This document shows, in pieces, positions 7,975-14,766 of a DNA stretch of 59,815 nt. The stretch spans positions 1 to 59,815 of the forward strand of contig JABSQV010000030.1 of assembly GCA_013215565.1 (NCBI GenBank), in the 5' to 3' direction. The translations under genes were made by a program, and so were the position numbers. Numbering within the stretch: the stretch's first letter is position 1; every line of letters begins with the position of its first letter. The notes under the pieces were generated by a model. That model was not told the origin of the DNA, did no database searches, and saw only the letters and a program-made list of their open reading frames with translations. Source of the stretch: Myxococcales bacterium. GTDB lineage: Bacteria; Myxococcota_A; UBA9160; SZUA-336.

Positions 7975-9347
7975 GCCAGCTTCTCCGACTCGCGCTCGCC
8001 GCTGCAGAGCTCGGTGATCGCGTGCGCGTAGAGCCGGACCGCCCCGAACAGTTCCGAAATGCGCGTGTACTCGTTCGGCCGGTGCACGTTCCCGACCGAG
8101 GGCCCCGGGCCCACGATCACGGTCTCGACCCCGGCGCCCGCGAGTACGCCCGCCTCGGTGCAGGTCGCCTTGGTGGCGATCTGCGGCTCGAGCCCGGCCG
8201 CGACCTGCGCCTCGCAAACCGCGCGCACCAGCCGGGAATCTGCCGCAGTGGAGAGCGGTGGATTGTGGCGGTCGAGTCGAAGATCCGTCGCTTTGGTCAG
8301 GGGCGCGAGCAGTTGCGGTGCGCGCAGGCCCGGGATCGGGCGAAGGTCGAGTGTGACGATTGCGGTGCCGTCCTCGAGTCGAATCCGGCCCAGGTTCGAG
8401 ACCGTGTGATCAGGATCGAAGTCGGAATCACGAACTTCTGCTGCAGACGCGATCCTGGCGCACCAGGCGCGCCAGAAATCGAGCAGGGGCGCCGGATCGA
8501 AGACCGCGCGGCCCGAGGCCGGACCCGCGGCCGAGCCCCGGAGCGCGACCGCGAGCCTGCAGTGATCGGGGACGACGTTGGCGTGGGTCCCGCCCTCGAT
8601 CGCCACCAGCCCCCGGACGTCGTCGCGATCGAGTCGCGCGAGCGCCGCCTCGATCGCGTTTCGCCCCAACGCCGGGGTCGAGGAGTGCGCGGCAGCCCCG
8701 GCAAAGTCTTCGCTCTCGGCGGTGCCCGATCCGCGTCCGAGTTCGGGCAGCGGGATGTGGGCCTCGTAGACCGCGTAGCTCTTGTGCGCCCGGACGCAGG
8801 CCAGTTCCGAGGGCTCTCCCACGAGCGCGTAGCGGAACCCGCGCGTCTCTCCCGACTCGACCAGGTGGCGGGCCCCGCGGAGCCCGATTTCCTCGGCGAA
8901 GGTCCCGACCAGCCGGAGCGGCCGCTGGAGCTTCGTGGCGTCGACTTCGGCGATCGCGGCGAGCTTGCACAGGAAGTCGAGCTTGGCGTCGGCGGAGCCG
9001 AGCCCGTAGAGTCGATCCCCGTCCCGGGTCGGACGGAAGGGGTCCCGGCCCGTCGCCGTCCACGCGGCCGGGTCGCCGGGCGGTACGGTGTCGAGGTGCG
9101 TCAGGAGCAGCAGGCCCTCGGCCGCTTCGGCGCCGGCGGGCTCGCGCGGCGCGAGATCTGCGATCACGTTGTAGTGCGCGGCGCCGTCGATCTCGCAGGT
9201 CTGGAGCCGGGGCTCGAGCCCGATCTTCCGAATCAGCTCGCACGCCAGCTTCGCGATCGCGCTGTTGCCGTCGGCCGAGACGGACGGGGTCGCCACAAAG
9301 CGCTCGGCCAGCGCGATCAGGTCCAGCTTCGGGCTCGGCTCGGTCAT
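7962..9347 (-). CDS. M20 family metallopeptidase (ArgE/DapE/ACY1-like deacylase)
   Basis: 461 residues from the ATG at 9347 after CGGAGG-like sequence. The di-zinc ligands and base are visible: His84 in THLDTVPPG, Asp120 in GLGSADAK, Glu152-Glu153 in FAEEIGLRGA and Glu178 in GEPSEL. A dimerisation (lid) domain lies between about residues 180 and 330, as in ArgE and DapE. These enzymes remove acetyl or succinyl groups from amino-acid alpha-nitrogens. As first gene of the astA-astD cluster it is a good candidate for desuccinylating succinylglutamate or succinylornithine in place of AstE. That role is inference. Confidence 0.88.
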   Translation of the reverse strand: MTEPSPKLDLIALAERFVATPSVSADGNSAIAKLACELIRKIGLEPRLQTCEIDGAAHYNVIADLAPREPAGAEAAEGLLLLTHLDTVPPGDPAAWTATGRDPFRPTRDGDRLYGLGSADAKLDFLCKLAAIAEVDATKLQRPLRLVGTFAEEIGLRGARHLVESGETRGFRYALVGEPSELACVRAHKSYAVYEAHIPLPELGRGSGTAESEDFAGAAAHSSTPALGRNAIEAALARLDRDDVRGLVAIEGGTHANVVPDHCRLAVALRGSAAGPASGRAVFDPAPLLDFWRAWCARIASAAEVRDSDFDPDHTVSNLGRIRLEDGTAIVTLDLRPIPGLRAPQLLAPLTKATDLRLDRHNPPLSTAADSRLVRAVCEAQVAAGLEPQIATKATCTEAGVLAGAGVETVIVGPGPSVGNVHRPNEYTRISELFGAVRLYAHAITELCSGERESEKLACSA

Positions 9348-9434
9348 CGGCGGACCTCCGCGCAGTCCGGGACCCGGGTCCCGTGTGCGAAATCGGTTCC
9401 TACTCCTTAGACCTTGAGACGAACGCGGAATTCG

Positions 9435-9761
9435 TCACCCCCGTTCAGACTCCCGGCGACAGCAGGGACAGAGCTCACGCAGTCGCTCGAACGTGAAGAG
9501 CCCCGTGTCGTGCCCGTCGGTCCAGGCGATCTGGATCGCGTAGCGCCCGACCGGGTCGATCCGGACCGGCCGGACGTCGGCCGGAACCTCCGCCGGGTCC
9601 AGCACCGGCCGCCCCGTCATCTCTTCGATACAGCGCGCGCACGGGCACGCGAGCCGGAGTTCGCGGACGGGATACAGGCTCTCGTGGCCGTCCCTCCAGC
9701 GGATCCGGAGCGTGTCGGGGCCGGCCTTCTCGATTCCAGCCGGGGTCGTGGCCTGGTTCAC
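9435..9761 (-). CDS. DUF971 domain protein (GBBH-like N-terminal domain)
   Basis: 108 residues from the GTG at 9761; the frame remains open upstream, but that part opposes npdG and has no family resemblance. The sequence has the DUF971 pattern: TLRIRWRDGHESLYPVRELR, then a Cys-rich stretch ACPCARCIEE, then RPVRIDPVGRYAIQIAWTDGHDTGLF (described in parts), and a C-terminal LCPCC. In eukaryotes the domain is the N-terminus of gamma-butyrobetaine hydroxylase. In bacteria it stands alone, often near Fe-S or Mrp-type genes, and may bind metal. The start is uncertain because GGCGGAG abuts the GTG. Confidence 0.85.
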   Translation of the reverse strand: MNQATTPAGIEKAGPDTLRIRWRDGHESLYPVRELRLACPCARCIEEMTGRPVLDPAEVPADVRPVRIDPVGRYAIQIAWTDGHDTGLFTFERLRELCPCCRRESERG

Positions 9762-9825
9762 TCCGCCAGGGTAGCCCAGCCGCCGCGGGTGATACGATTC
9801 GCCGCAAGCGCGGGAAAGGAACTCT

Positions 9826-10506
9826 ATGGCGGGCAGAGAAGCGGTGGCGATTCTGGGGGGAACCGGGGACCAGGGACTGGGCCTCGCGTACCGCTTTGCG
9901 GAGGCGAAGCGAACGCTCCGAATCGGGAGTCGCAAGCAGCAGCGCGCGCTCGCGGCGGCCGAAGAGATCCGGGCCCGGGTCGAGGGCGCGGACGTGGAGG
10001 GGCTCGAGAACGCAAGCGCGGTGCGCGCGGTGGCGGGCCAGATCGTGATCCTCTCGGTTCCGTTCGAGCACACGGTCTCGACTCTGGCCTCGATCCGGGA
10101 CGCGCTCGAGCCCGGGACGCTGCTGGTGTCGATGGGGGTTCCGCTCGCGACCGCGATCGGGGATGTCGCCTCGCGCAGCGTGGGGGTGTCCCAGGGGTCG
10201 GTCGCCGAGCTCTGTCGTGACCTCGTGCCCGCCGGCGTGGAGGTGGTCTCCGCGTTCCAGAACGTTTCCGCGCACCGGCTGCTGGCGCGGGGCGAGCCGG
10301 TCGAGTGCGACGTGGTCGTCTCCGGCAAGAAGTCAGCGCGCGAGCGTGTCTATCCGCTCTGCGAAGACATTCCGGGCGTTCGCGCCATCAACGGCGGCCA
10401 GCTCTACAACGCGCGCTACGTCGAGCAGTGGACCGCGTTCCTGATCGGCGTGAACGTTCGTTACCGGGTTCGCGAAGGTACGGGCTTTCGCATCACCCAC
10501 ATCTAA
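9826..10506 (+). CDS. npdG: NADPH-dependent F420 reductase
   Basis: 226 residues from the ATG at 9826. A Rossmann nucleotide-binding motif ILGGTGDQGLGLA opens the protein, followed by the NADP-preferring IGSRKQQRA, then ILSVPFEHTVSTL and the family-specific C-terminus INGGQLYNARYVEQWTAFLI. This is the TIGR01915 (npdG) architecture. The enzyme transfers hydride between NADPH and coenzyme F420. It implies that the organism makes F420, although no fbiA/B/C gene lies in the window. It is divergent from the DUF971 gene (64 bp apart) and convergent with the MutS-like gene. Confidence 0.9.
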   Translation: MAGREAVAILGGTGDQGLGLAYRFAEAKRTLRIGSRKQQRALAAAEEIRARVEGADVEGLENASAVRAVAGQIVILSVPFEHTVSTLASIRDALEPGTLLVSMGVPLATAIGDVASRSVGVSQGSVAELCRDLVPAGVEVVSAFQNVSAHRLLARGEPVECDVVVSGKKSARERVYPLCEDIPGVRAINGGQLYNARYVEQWTAFLIGVNVRYRVREGTGFRITHI

Positions 10507-10524
10507 TCCGCCGGCCGGGGGCGC

Positions 10525-12384
10525 CTAGACCTCGAGTCCCACCTGGCGCATCAGCGCGAGCGCGTTGCTGTGCTGGACCACGCCCTCGCGCAGCCGGTAG
10601 TCGAAGCGGATCTCGCCTTGCTCCATACGGTCTTCGAAGTGGACGTTCCGGGCCCGGGCTCCGAGATCGTCCGCGATCGCGCAGAGCGACAGGTCGTGGG
10701 TCGTGACGAGCCCGATCGCGCCGCGCTCGATCAGCCGCTCGATCAGAGCTGCCGCGCCGATGCGCCGGTCGTGCGAGTTGGTGCCGGCCAGGATTTCGTC
10801 GAGCAGGAACAGCACCGGGGCGCCCTCTCCCTCGGCGCGCTCCATCAGCGCCATGATCTGGCGCAGCCGGGTGATCTCGGCGAAGAAGCCGGACCGGCCG
10901 TCCTGAAGCGAGTCCTGGAGGTGGATCGACGAGCCGAGCGCGAGCGGAGAGAGCCGCAGACTCCGCGCCCGGATCGGCGCTCCCGCGAACGCGAGCACCG
11001 CGTTGATTCCGACCGTGCGGAGCAGCGTGCTCTTGCCGGACATGTTGGATCCGCTCACCAGCCAGAGCCCGGTCTCGGCTCCGAGATCGACGTCGTTGCT
11101 GACGGCCGCGCCCGGGTCGAGCAGCGGATGCGCGAGTTCGCGCCCCGCGAACAGCGGCCCGGTCTCGACGAGTTCGGGGAACACGTCGCGCGGGTGCTCG
11201 TAGGCGTAGCCGGCCAGGTCGCAGAGCGCCTCGATCTCGCCCATGCTCTCGATCCAGCGCTCGAGCCCCGGGCCCGAGCGCAACCTCCAGGCTTCGATCG
11301 CGAGCGAGACCTGGGTCGTGAACAGGAGCAGCGGTGCCAGCGGCGCGAAGAACTGGTTTCGCCGCGCGTCGAGCAGTTCGACGCGGCGCCTGAGACGCGC
11401 GATCTCGCGCGAGGGCGCCGCACCCTTCGTGTCGAGGCGCGCGCGGAGTTCACGGAGCCGCGGGCACGAGAAGTGCTCGCGTTCGATGCGTTCGAGCAGG
11501 CGTCCGAACACGATCAGGGCGCGCGCGGGCCCCTCGACCTCGGCTGCGATCGCGAGCACGCGACGCCGCAGCACGCCTCCGAACGCGAGCGCCACGCTCC
11601 CGGCGATCAGCGCAGGGCCCGCGCCGGTGCCGGAAAACAGCAGTGCCCCGACGCTCAAGGCCAGGACCGCGGCCAGCGCTGCCGCGGACGCCCGGAGCCC
11701 CACCGGGGCGGAGCCCTGCGCGCGACCCCAGGCGGCCAGCGCGCGGCTGTCGACCCGGCTTCTGACCTCGGGCCCGGCCACGAACAGGTCTTCGCGCAGG
11801 TCGAGTCCGTCGCGCAGTTCCTGGACCGCGAGCTGCCGGTCCCGCACGACCGCCGGCAGCTGCGCGGCGGCGCCCGGATCGCCCACCAGCCAGCGCGCCA
11901 GGATCTCCTCTCCCGCGACCGTCTGTGACTGCGAAAGCAGTTCGTAGAGCGAACCGGGGCCGAACAGGTCGAGCGCTCGAGCGTACGGGTGGTCGGGATC
12001 CAGGAACCGAAGGCCGTCGCGGCCTCGCCCCGCGAACCGCAGTTCGAGCCGGGCCAGGCCGCGTTCGTAGAATTCGACCGCGCGGTCGGCCCGCGCGCGG
12101 CGTCCGCGCAGCGAGTCGTGTGCGATGACGAGCGCCGCGAACGCGGCCGCGGGCAGCAGCAGCGTGGCCATCGCGACCGGCTCGAATGCGTACACGGCGC
12201 AGGCATTGGCCACGCCGGCCGCGAACACCGCGAGCCGCGCCCGCTGGGTGAGCCGTTCGAGCCGGGCCTGGCGGGCGGCTTCCCGGACTCGCGCGCGATG
12301 ACGTTCCGCGTAGACCTCTCCGGGATCGCTCCGGTGCCCCGACACCCGCGGACTCGCCTCGTCTCTCTGGTCCGCCCTCGCCAC
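10525..12384 (-). CDS. membrane-associated MutS-family ATPase
   Basis: About 619 residues from a GTG at 12384 with GGCGG just upstream; the longer open frame to 12879 opposes the ligase gene and is not credible. Two hydrophobic pairs (about residues 40-80 and 205-255) should cross the membrane. Then come the MutS connector/lever part and a C-terminal MutS ATPase: Walker A GSNMSGKST, the signature SIHLQDSLQDGRSGF, Walker B VLFLLDEILAGTNSHDR and a terminal VTTHD. The mismatch-recognition domain of MutS1 and the Smr domain of MutS2 are both absent. Such membrane MutS relatives are known but functionally undefined. Confidence 0.85.
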   Translation of the reverse strand: MARADQRDEASPRVSGHRSDPGEVYAERHRARVREAARQARLERLTQRARLAVFAAGVANACAVYAFEPVAMATLLLPAAAFAALVIAHDSLRGRRARADRAVEFYERGLARLELRFAGRGRDGLRFLDPDHPYARALDLFGPGSLYELLSQSQTVAGEEILARWLVGDPGAAAQLPAVVRDRQLAVQELRDGLDLREDLFVAGPEVRSRVDSRALAAWGRAQGSAPVGLRASAAALAAVLALSVGALLFSGTGAGPALIAGSVALAFGGVLRRRVLAIAAEVEGPARALIVFGRLLERIEREHFSCPRLRELRARLDTKGAAPSREIARLRRRVELLDARRNQFFAPLAPLLLFTTQVSLAIEAWRLRSGPGLERWIESMGEIEALCDLAGYAYEHPRDVFPELVETGPLFAGRELAHPLLDPGAAVSNDVDLGAETGLWLVSGSNMSGKSTLLRTVGINAVLAFAGAPIRARSLRLSPLALGSSIHLQDSLQDGRSGFFAEITRLRQIMALMERAEGEGAPVLFLLDEILAGTNSHDRRIGAAALIERLIERGAIGLVTTHDLSLCAIADDLGARARNVHFEDRMEQGEIRFDYRLREGVVQHSNALALMRQVGLEV

Positions 12385-12449
12385 CGGCCGCCAGCATACG
12401 AGACCTCTCGATCGACCGCCCGCGCGATTCTGCCTACCTTCTTCGGGCG

Positions 12450-14246
12450 ATGTGGATCGAACGGCTCTTGTCGACGCTGCGCCTGCTGCGGCTCGGCCGC
12501 GGCCGGTCCCGGAGGCGCACAACCCGAGCGCGAAGCCTGGTCGACCGAATCGAGCAGCTGGCCGCCGCCTGCCCCGATCGAGTGTTTCTGCGCTCGGGCT
12601 CGCGGAGCCTTCGCTTCGGGCAGTGGAACGAGCAGGCGAACCGGGTCGCGCACTGGTCGGCGCGCCGGGGTCTGGTCCCGGGAGACGTCGTGGCCTTCTG
12701 CCACGCGCGACCGCTGGAACTTCTGGTGGGCTGGGCGGGTCTGGCCAAGGCGGGGGTGGTTCCGGCGCTGTTACCCGATTCGCTGCGTGGCGCTGAGCTC
12801 GAGTCGGCGCTCGAACTCGCGCGCGCCCGGTTCCTGATCTGCGGCTCCGGGGATCTGACAGACGCACCACTGCTCTCACGCCAAGCTGCGGGGCGCGTCG
12901 AGGTCGGGATCTGGCGCGAAGACAAGCGGGCCTGGACCGACCCCGAGCTGTCCCCGGGCATTCGCGACTTCGGCCGGGAACTCGGCGGCATGCCGAACGC
13001 GAACCCCGACCGCCGAGGCGCGGGAGCAGCGCGCCTCAGGGACCCGGCCGCGCTGCTCTGGGAAGCGGCCGAAACGGGCGGGGCCCGGGCGATCCGGTTC
13101 ACGCATGCCGCGTTGCTCGCCGAGGGCGTTCGCCTGGCCGCCGCGGCCGGCTACACGTCCGACGACGTTCTCTACAGTGTGCTGCCGCTCTGGCACCCGG
13201 CCGGGCTCGTCGGCACAGTCGGAGCCGCGCTCGCTGCGGGCGCGTCGCTGGTGCTGCCCGAGAGCTTCGCGCCCGAGCGTGTCCTGGACGATTGCCGGAG
13301 CTTCGGGGTCAGCTCGCTTCACTACTCGGAAGAGTTCGCCCGGCTGCTTCTGTTCGCCTCGCCCCGGCAGTCCGACCGCGAGCACTCGCTGCGGACCCTG
13401 GTGGGGAGCGGTCTTCGAGCCGACCTCTGGGAGCCGCTCTCCAAGCGCTTTGGCATCCCGCGGATCCTGGAACTGCACCGGACCGAGGATGGGCGCGCGG
13501 CGCTCTGGAACCTGGAGGGCCATGCCGGAGCCATCGGACGCCTCCCGCTGCGGCGCTTTTCGGGCGTGGGCCTGATCCGGATTGATCCGGAGAGCGGCGA
13601 GCCCGAGCGGGACGCGGCGGGGCGTTGCGTCGAGTGCGGAACCGGCGAGGCGGGAGAACTGGTGTGCGAGATCGGGGAGTCGAGCGTCGGTGTGAGCTAC
13701 CTCTCCGAGGACGACGAGGAGAAGAGCCGCGTTCGCGGAGTTCGGCGCTCGGGCGATCTGTGGCGGCGCTCCGGCGATCTCGTGCGTCGCGATCGCGAGG
13801 GCTTCTGCTGGTTCCTGGGCCGGGTCTCGGAACGCTTCCACTGGCGCGGTGTCGAGGTCCTTCCCGAGGAACTCGCGGCCGCCCTGCGGAGCTGCGAGCG
13901 CGTGCGCATGGCCCAGGTCTACGGGGTCGAGGCCCCGGACGAGCGGGGACGGGCCGTGATGGCGGCGCTGGTGCTGGCGGAGTCGGCAGACTTCGAACCC
14001 GAGGCGTTCTTCCGGTTCGTGGCGCGCGCCGTGCCGGCGGCCCAGGCGCCGAGCTTCGTCCGGATCGAGGCGGGGCCGGATCTGGATCCGGTGTTCCGGG
14101 CCCGGGTTCGGAGCTGGATCGAGGCCGGCTGGGACCCCGAACAGAGTGCGGCGCCCGTCTTCGTGAGGGACGAGGATCGCCGGACCTACGAGCGCGTGAC
14201 CCCGATGATCTGCGCGCTGATCCGCAAGGGGCGCCGCGGTCTCTGA
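12450..14246 (+). CDS. AMP-binding (FATP/FadD6-like) acyl-CoA ligase homologue with degenerate P-loop
   Basis: 598 residues from the ATG at 12450, 65 bp from the divergent MutS-like gene. Overall layout follows the fatty-acid transport protein/very-long-chain acyl-CoA synthetase group: an N-terminal hydrophobic/basic start, LAKAGVVPALL, LPLWHPAGLVGTVGAALAAG, the RSGDLVRRDREGFCWFLGR block, and a C-terminus WDPEQSAAPVFVRDEDRRTY matching the DPLYVRDD end of FATPs. The phosphate loop expected as YTSGTTGxPK reads LLWEAAETGGARA, with the serine, threonines and lysine mostly gone, and the usual YGATEGN motif reads ELHRTEDGRA. The product may therefore be a non-catalytic acyl or nucleotide binder, or a divergent ligase. 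Confidence 0.85.
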   Translation: MWIERLLSTLRLLRLGRGRSRRRTTRARSLVDRIEQLAAACPDRVFLRSGSRSLRFGQWNEQANRVAHWSARRGLVPGDVVAFCHARPLELLVGWAGLAKAGVVPALLPDSLRGAELESALELARARFLICGSGDLTDAPLLSRQAAGRVEVGIWREDKRAWTDPELSPGIRDFGRELGGMPNANPDRRGAGAARLRDPAALLWEAAETGGARAIRFTHAALLAEGVRLAAAAGYTSDDVLYSVLPLWHPAGLVGTVGAALAAGASLVLPESFAPERVLDDCRSFGVSSLHYSEEFARLLLFASPRQSDREHSLRTLVGSGLRADLWEPLSKRFGIPRILELHRTEDGRAALWNLEGHAGAIGRLPLRRFSGVGLIRIDPESGEPERDAAGRCVECGTGEAGELVCEIGESSVGVSYLSEDDEEKSRVRGVRRSGDLWRRSGDLVRRDREGFCWFLGRVSERFHWRGVEVLPEELAAALRSCERVRMAQVYGVEAPDERGRAVMAALVLAESADFEPEAFFRFVARAVPAAQAPSFVRIEAGPDLDPVFRARVRSWIEAGWDPEQSAAPVFVRDEDRRTYERVTPMICALIRKGRRGL

Positions 14247-14394
14247 GCCCGCGCCGGCGCGGCCGGCGCCCGGGTCCGCCAGGCGCGAACCCAGCATTTC
14301 CGGATGCTTGGCGCGTTGGATCTGGAAGCGCTCGCGCGCGGGCTGAGCTGAGTTTCCCACGCGGGTAAATCGACCCACATGGAAAGCGCCGAAA

Positions 14395-14441
14395 TATCAA
14401 TATCTTGGAGGACTGGGATCGTCCACCCCAAGATATTGGGG
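14395..14441 (+). promoter_or_regulatory. tandem NrdR boxes upstream of nrdJ
   Basis: Box 1 (14395-14410) reads TATCAATATCTTGGAG and box 2 (14426-14441) reads CCCCAAGATATTGGGG. The reverse complement of box 2 matches box 1 over CAATATCTTGG, and both fit the palindromic NrdR consensus (about ACACWATATATTGWGT). The boxes are separated by 15 bp (31 bp start to start, three helical turns), the spacing known for NrdR operators. NrdR represses ribonucleotide reductase genes in response to ATP/dATP. Confidence 0.78.
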
Positions 14442-14449
14442 TTCGAGAG

Positions 14450-14480
14450 TTGACCGAGTCCCCGGAGAGGGGCTACTAAT
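14450..14480 (+). promoter_or_regulatory. probable sigma70-type promoter of nrdJ
   Basis: TTGACC at 14450-14455 and ACTAAT at 14475-14480 with a 19-bp spacer lie directly downstream of the second NrdR box, so bound NrdR would hinder polymerase. The -10 match is 4 of 6 and the spacer is long, so the call is moderate. Confidence 0.45.
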
Positions 14481-14500
14481 GCTCCTCTGGGAAACAAGGA

Positions 14501-14543
14501 GTTCTTCCGGCGGCCAGGGGGGCATTGGGCTGCCGGAAGGAAC
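14501..14543 (+). other. long hairpin in the nrdJ leader
   Basis: GTTCTTCCGGC (14501-14511) can pair with GCCGGAAGGAAC (14532-14543), with one bulged base, around a 20-nt loop. It begins about 20 nt downstream of the putative promoter. No U-tract follows, so it is not a classical terminator; it may stabilise or regulate the mRNA. Confidence 0.5.
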
Positions 14544-14580
14544 TGGGGCGTGCGGCCGCGGAGGAGGTCAGCGTCCTGGG

Positions 14581-14599
14581 GGCCCCGAGGTTCGGGGCC
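14581..14599 (+). other. GC-rich hairpin in the nrdJ leader
   Basis: GGCCCCGA and TCGGGGCC form a perfect 8-bp stem with a 3-nt loop. It is followed by TCTCCTTGCC rather than a U-run. The role is unknown. Confidence 0.5.
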
Positions 14600-14766
14600 T
14601 CTCCTTGCCCCGTACCCGCCTAGTCGCGGGCGTGTCCGCGGCGGCTCGAAGGCGAGGCGTGGTAGTCCACCGCGTCCGGCGTCGATCGGGCAGGAACCGG
14701 GAATCGGAACCGGGCGAACGGGAACGCGGAGAGCACGGCGGGCAGGAACACGGGAAAGGGGCCGGG

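Larger units (their letters stand above)
14247..14766 (+). other. 520-bp intergenic region and long leader of nrdJ
   Basis: No convincing gene. An in-frame extension of nrdJ upstream to 14479 is Gly/Arg-rich and unlike the family. The first 148 bp hold nothing I recognise. Then come two NrdR-type boxes, a probable promoter, and a leader of roughly 280 nt with strong stems at 14501-14543 and 14581-14599. I found no B12-box-like sequence, so there is no support for a cobalamin riboswitch. Confidence 0.6.

Noticed and set aside
14481-14766. Cobalamin riboswitch in front of the B12-dependent reductase
   Set aside because: No B12-box or conserved core such as CCACTG was found.
14479-14766. N-terminal extension of NrdJ from an upstream ATG at 14479
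   Set aside because: The 96 residues are Gly/Arg-rich with no family match, and a good Shine-Dalgarno sequence precedes the ATG at 14767.
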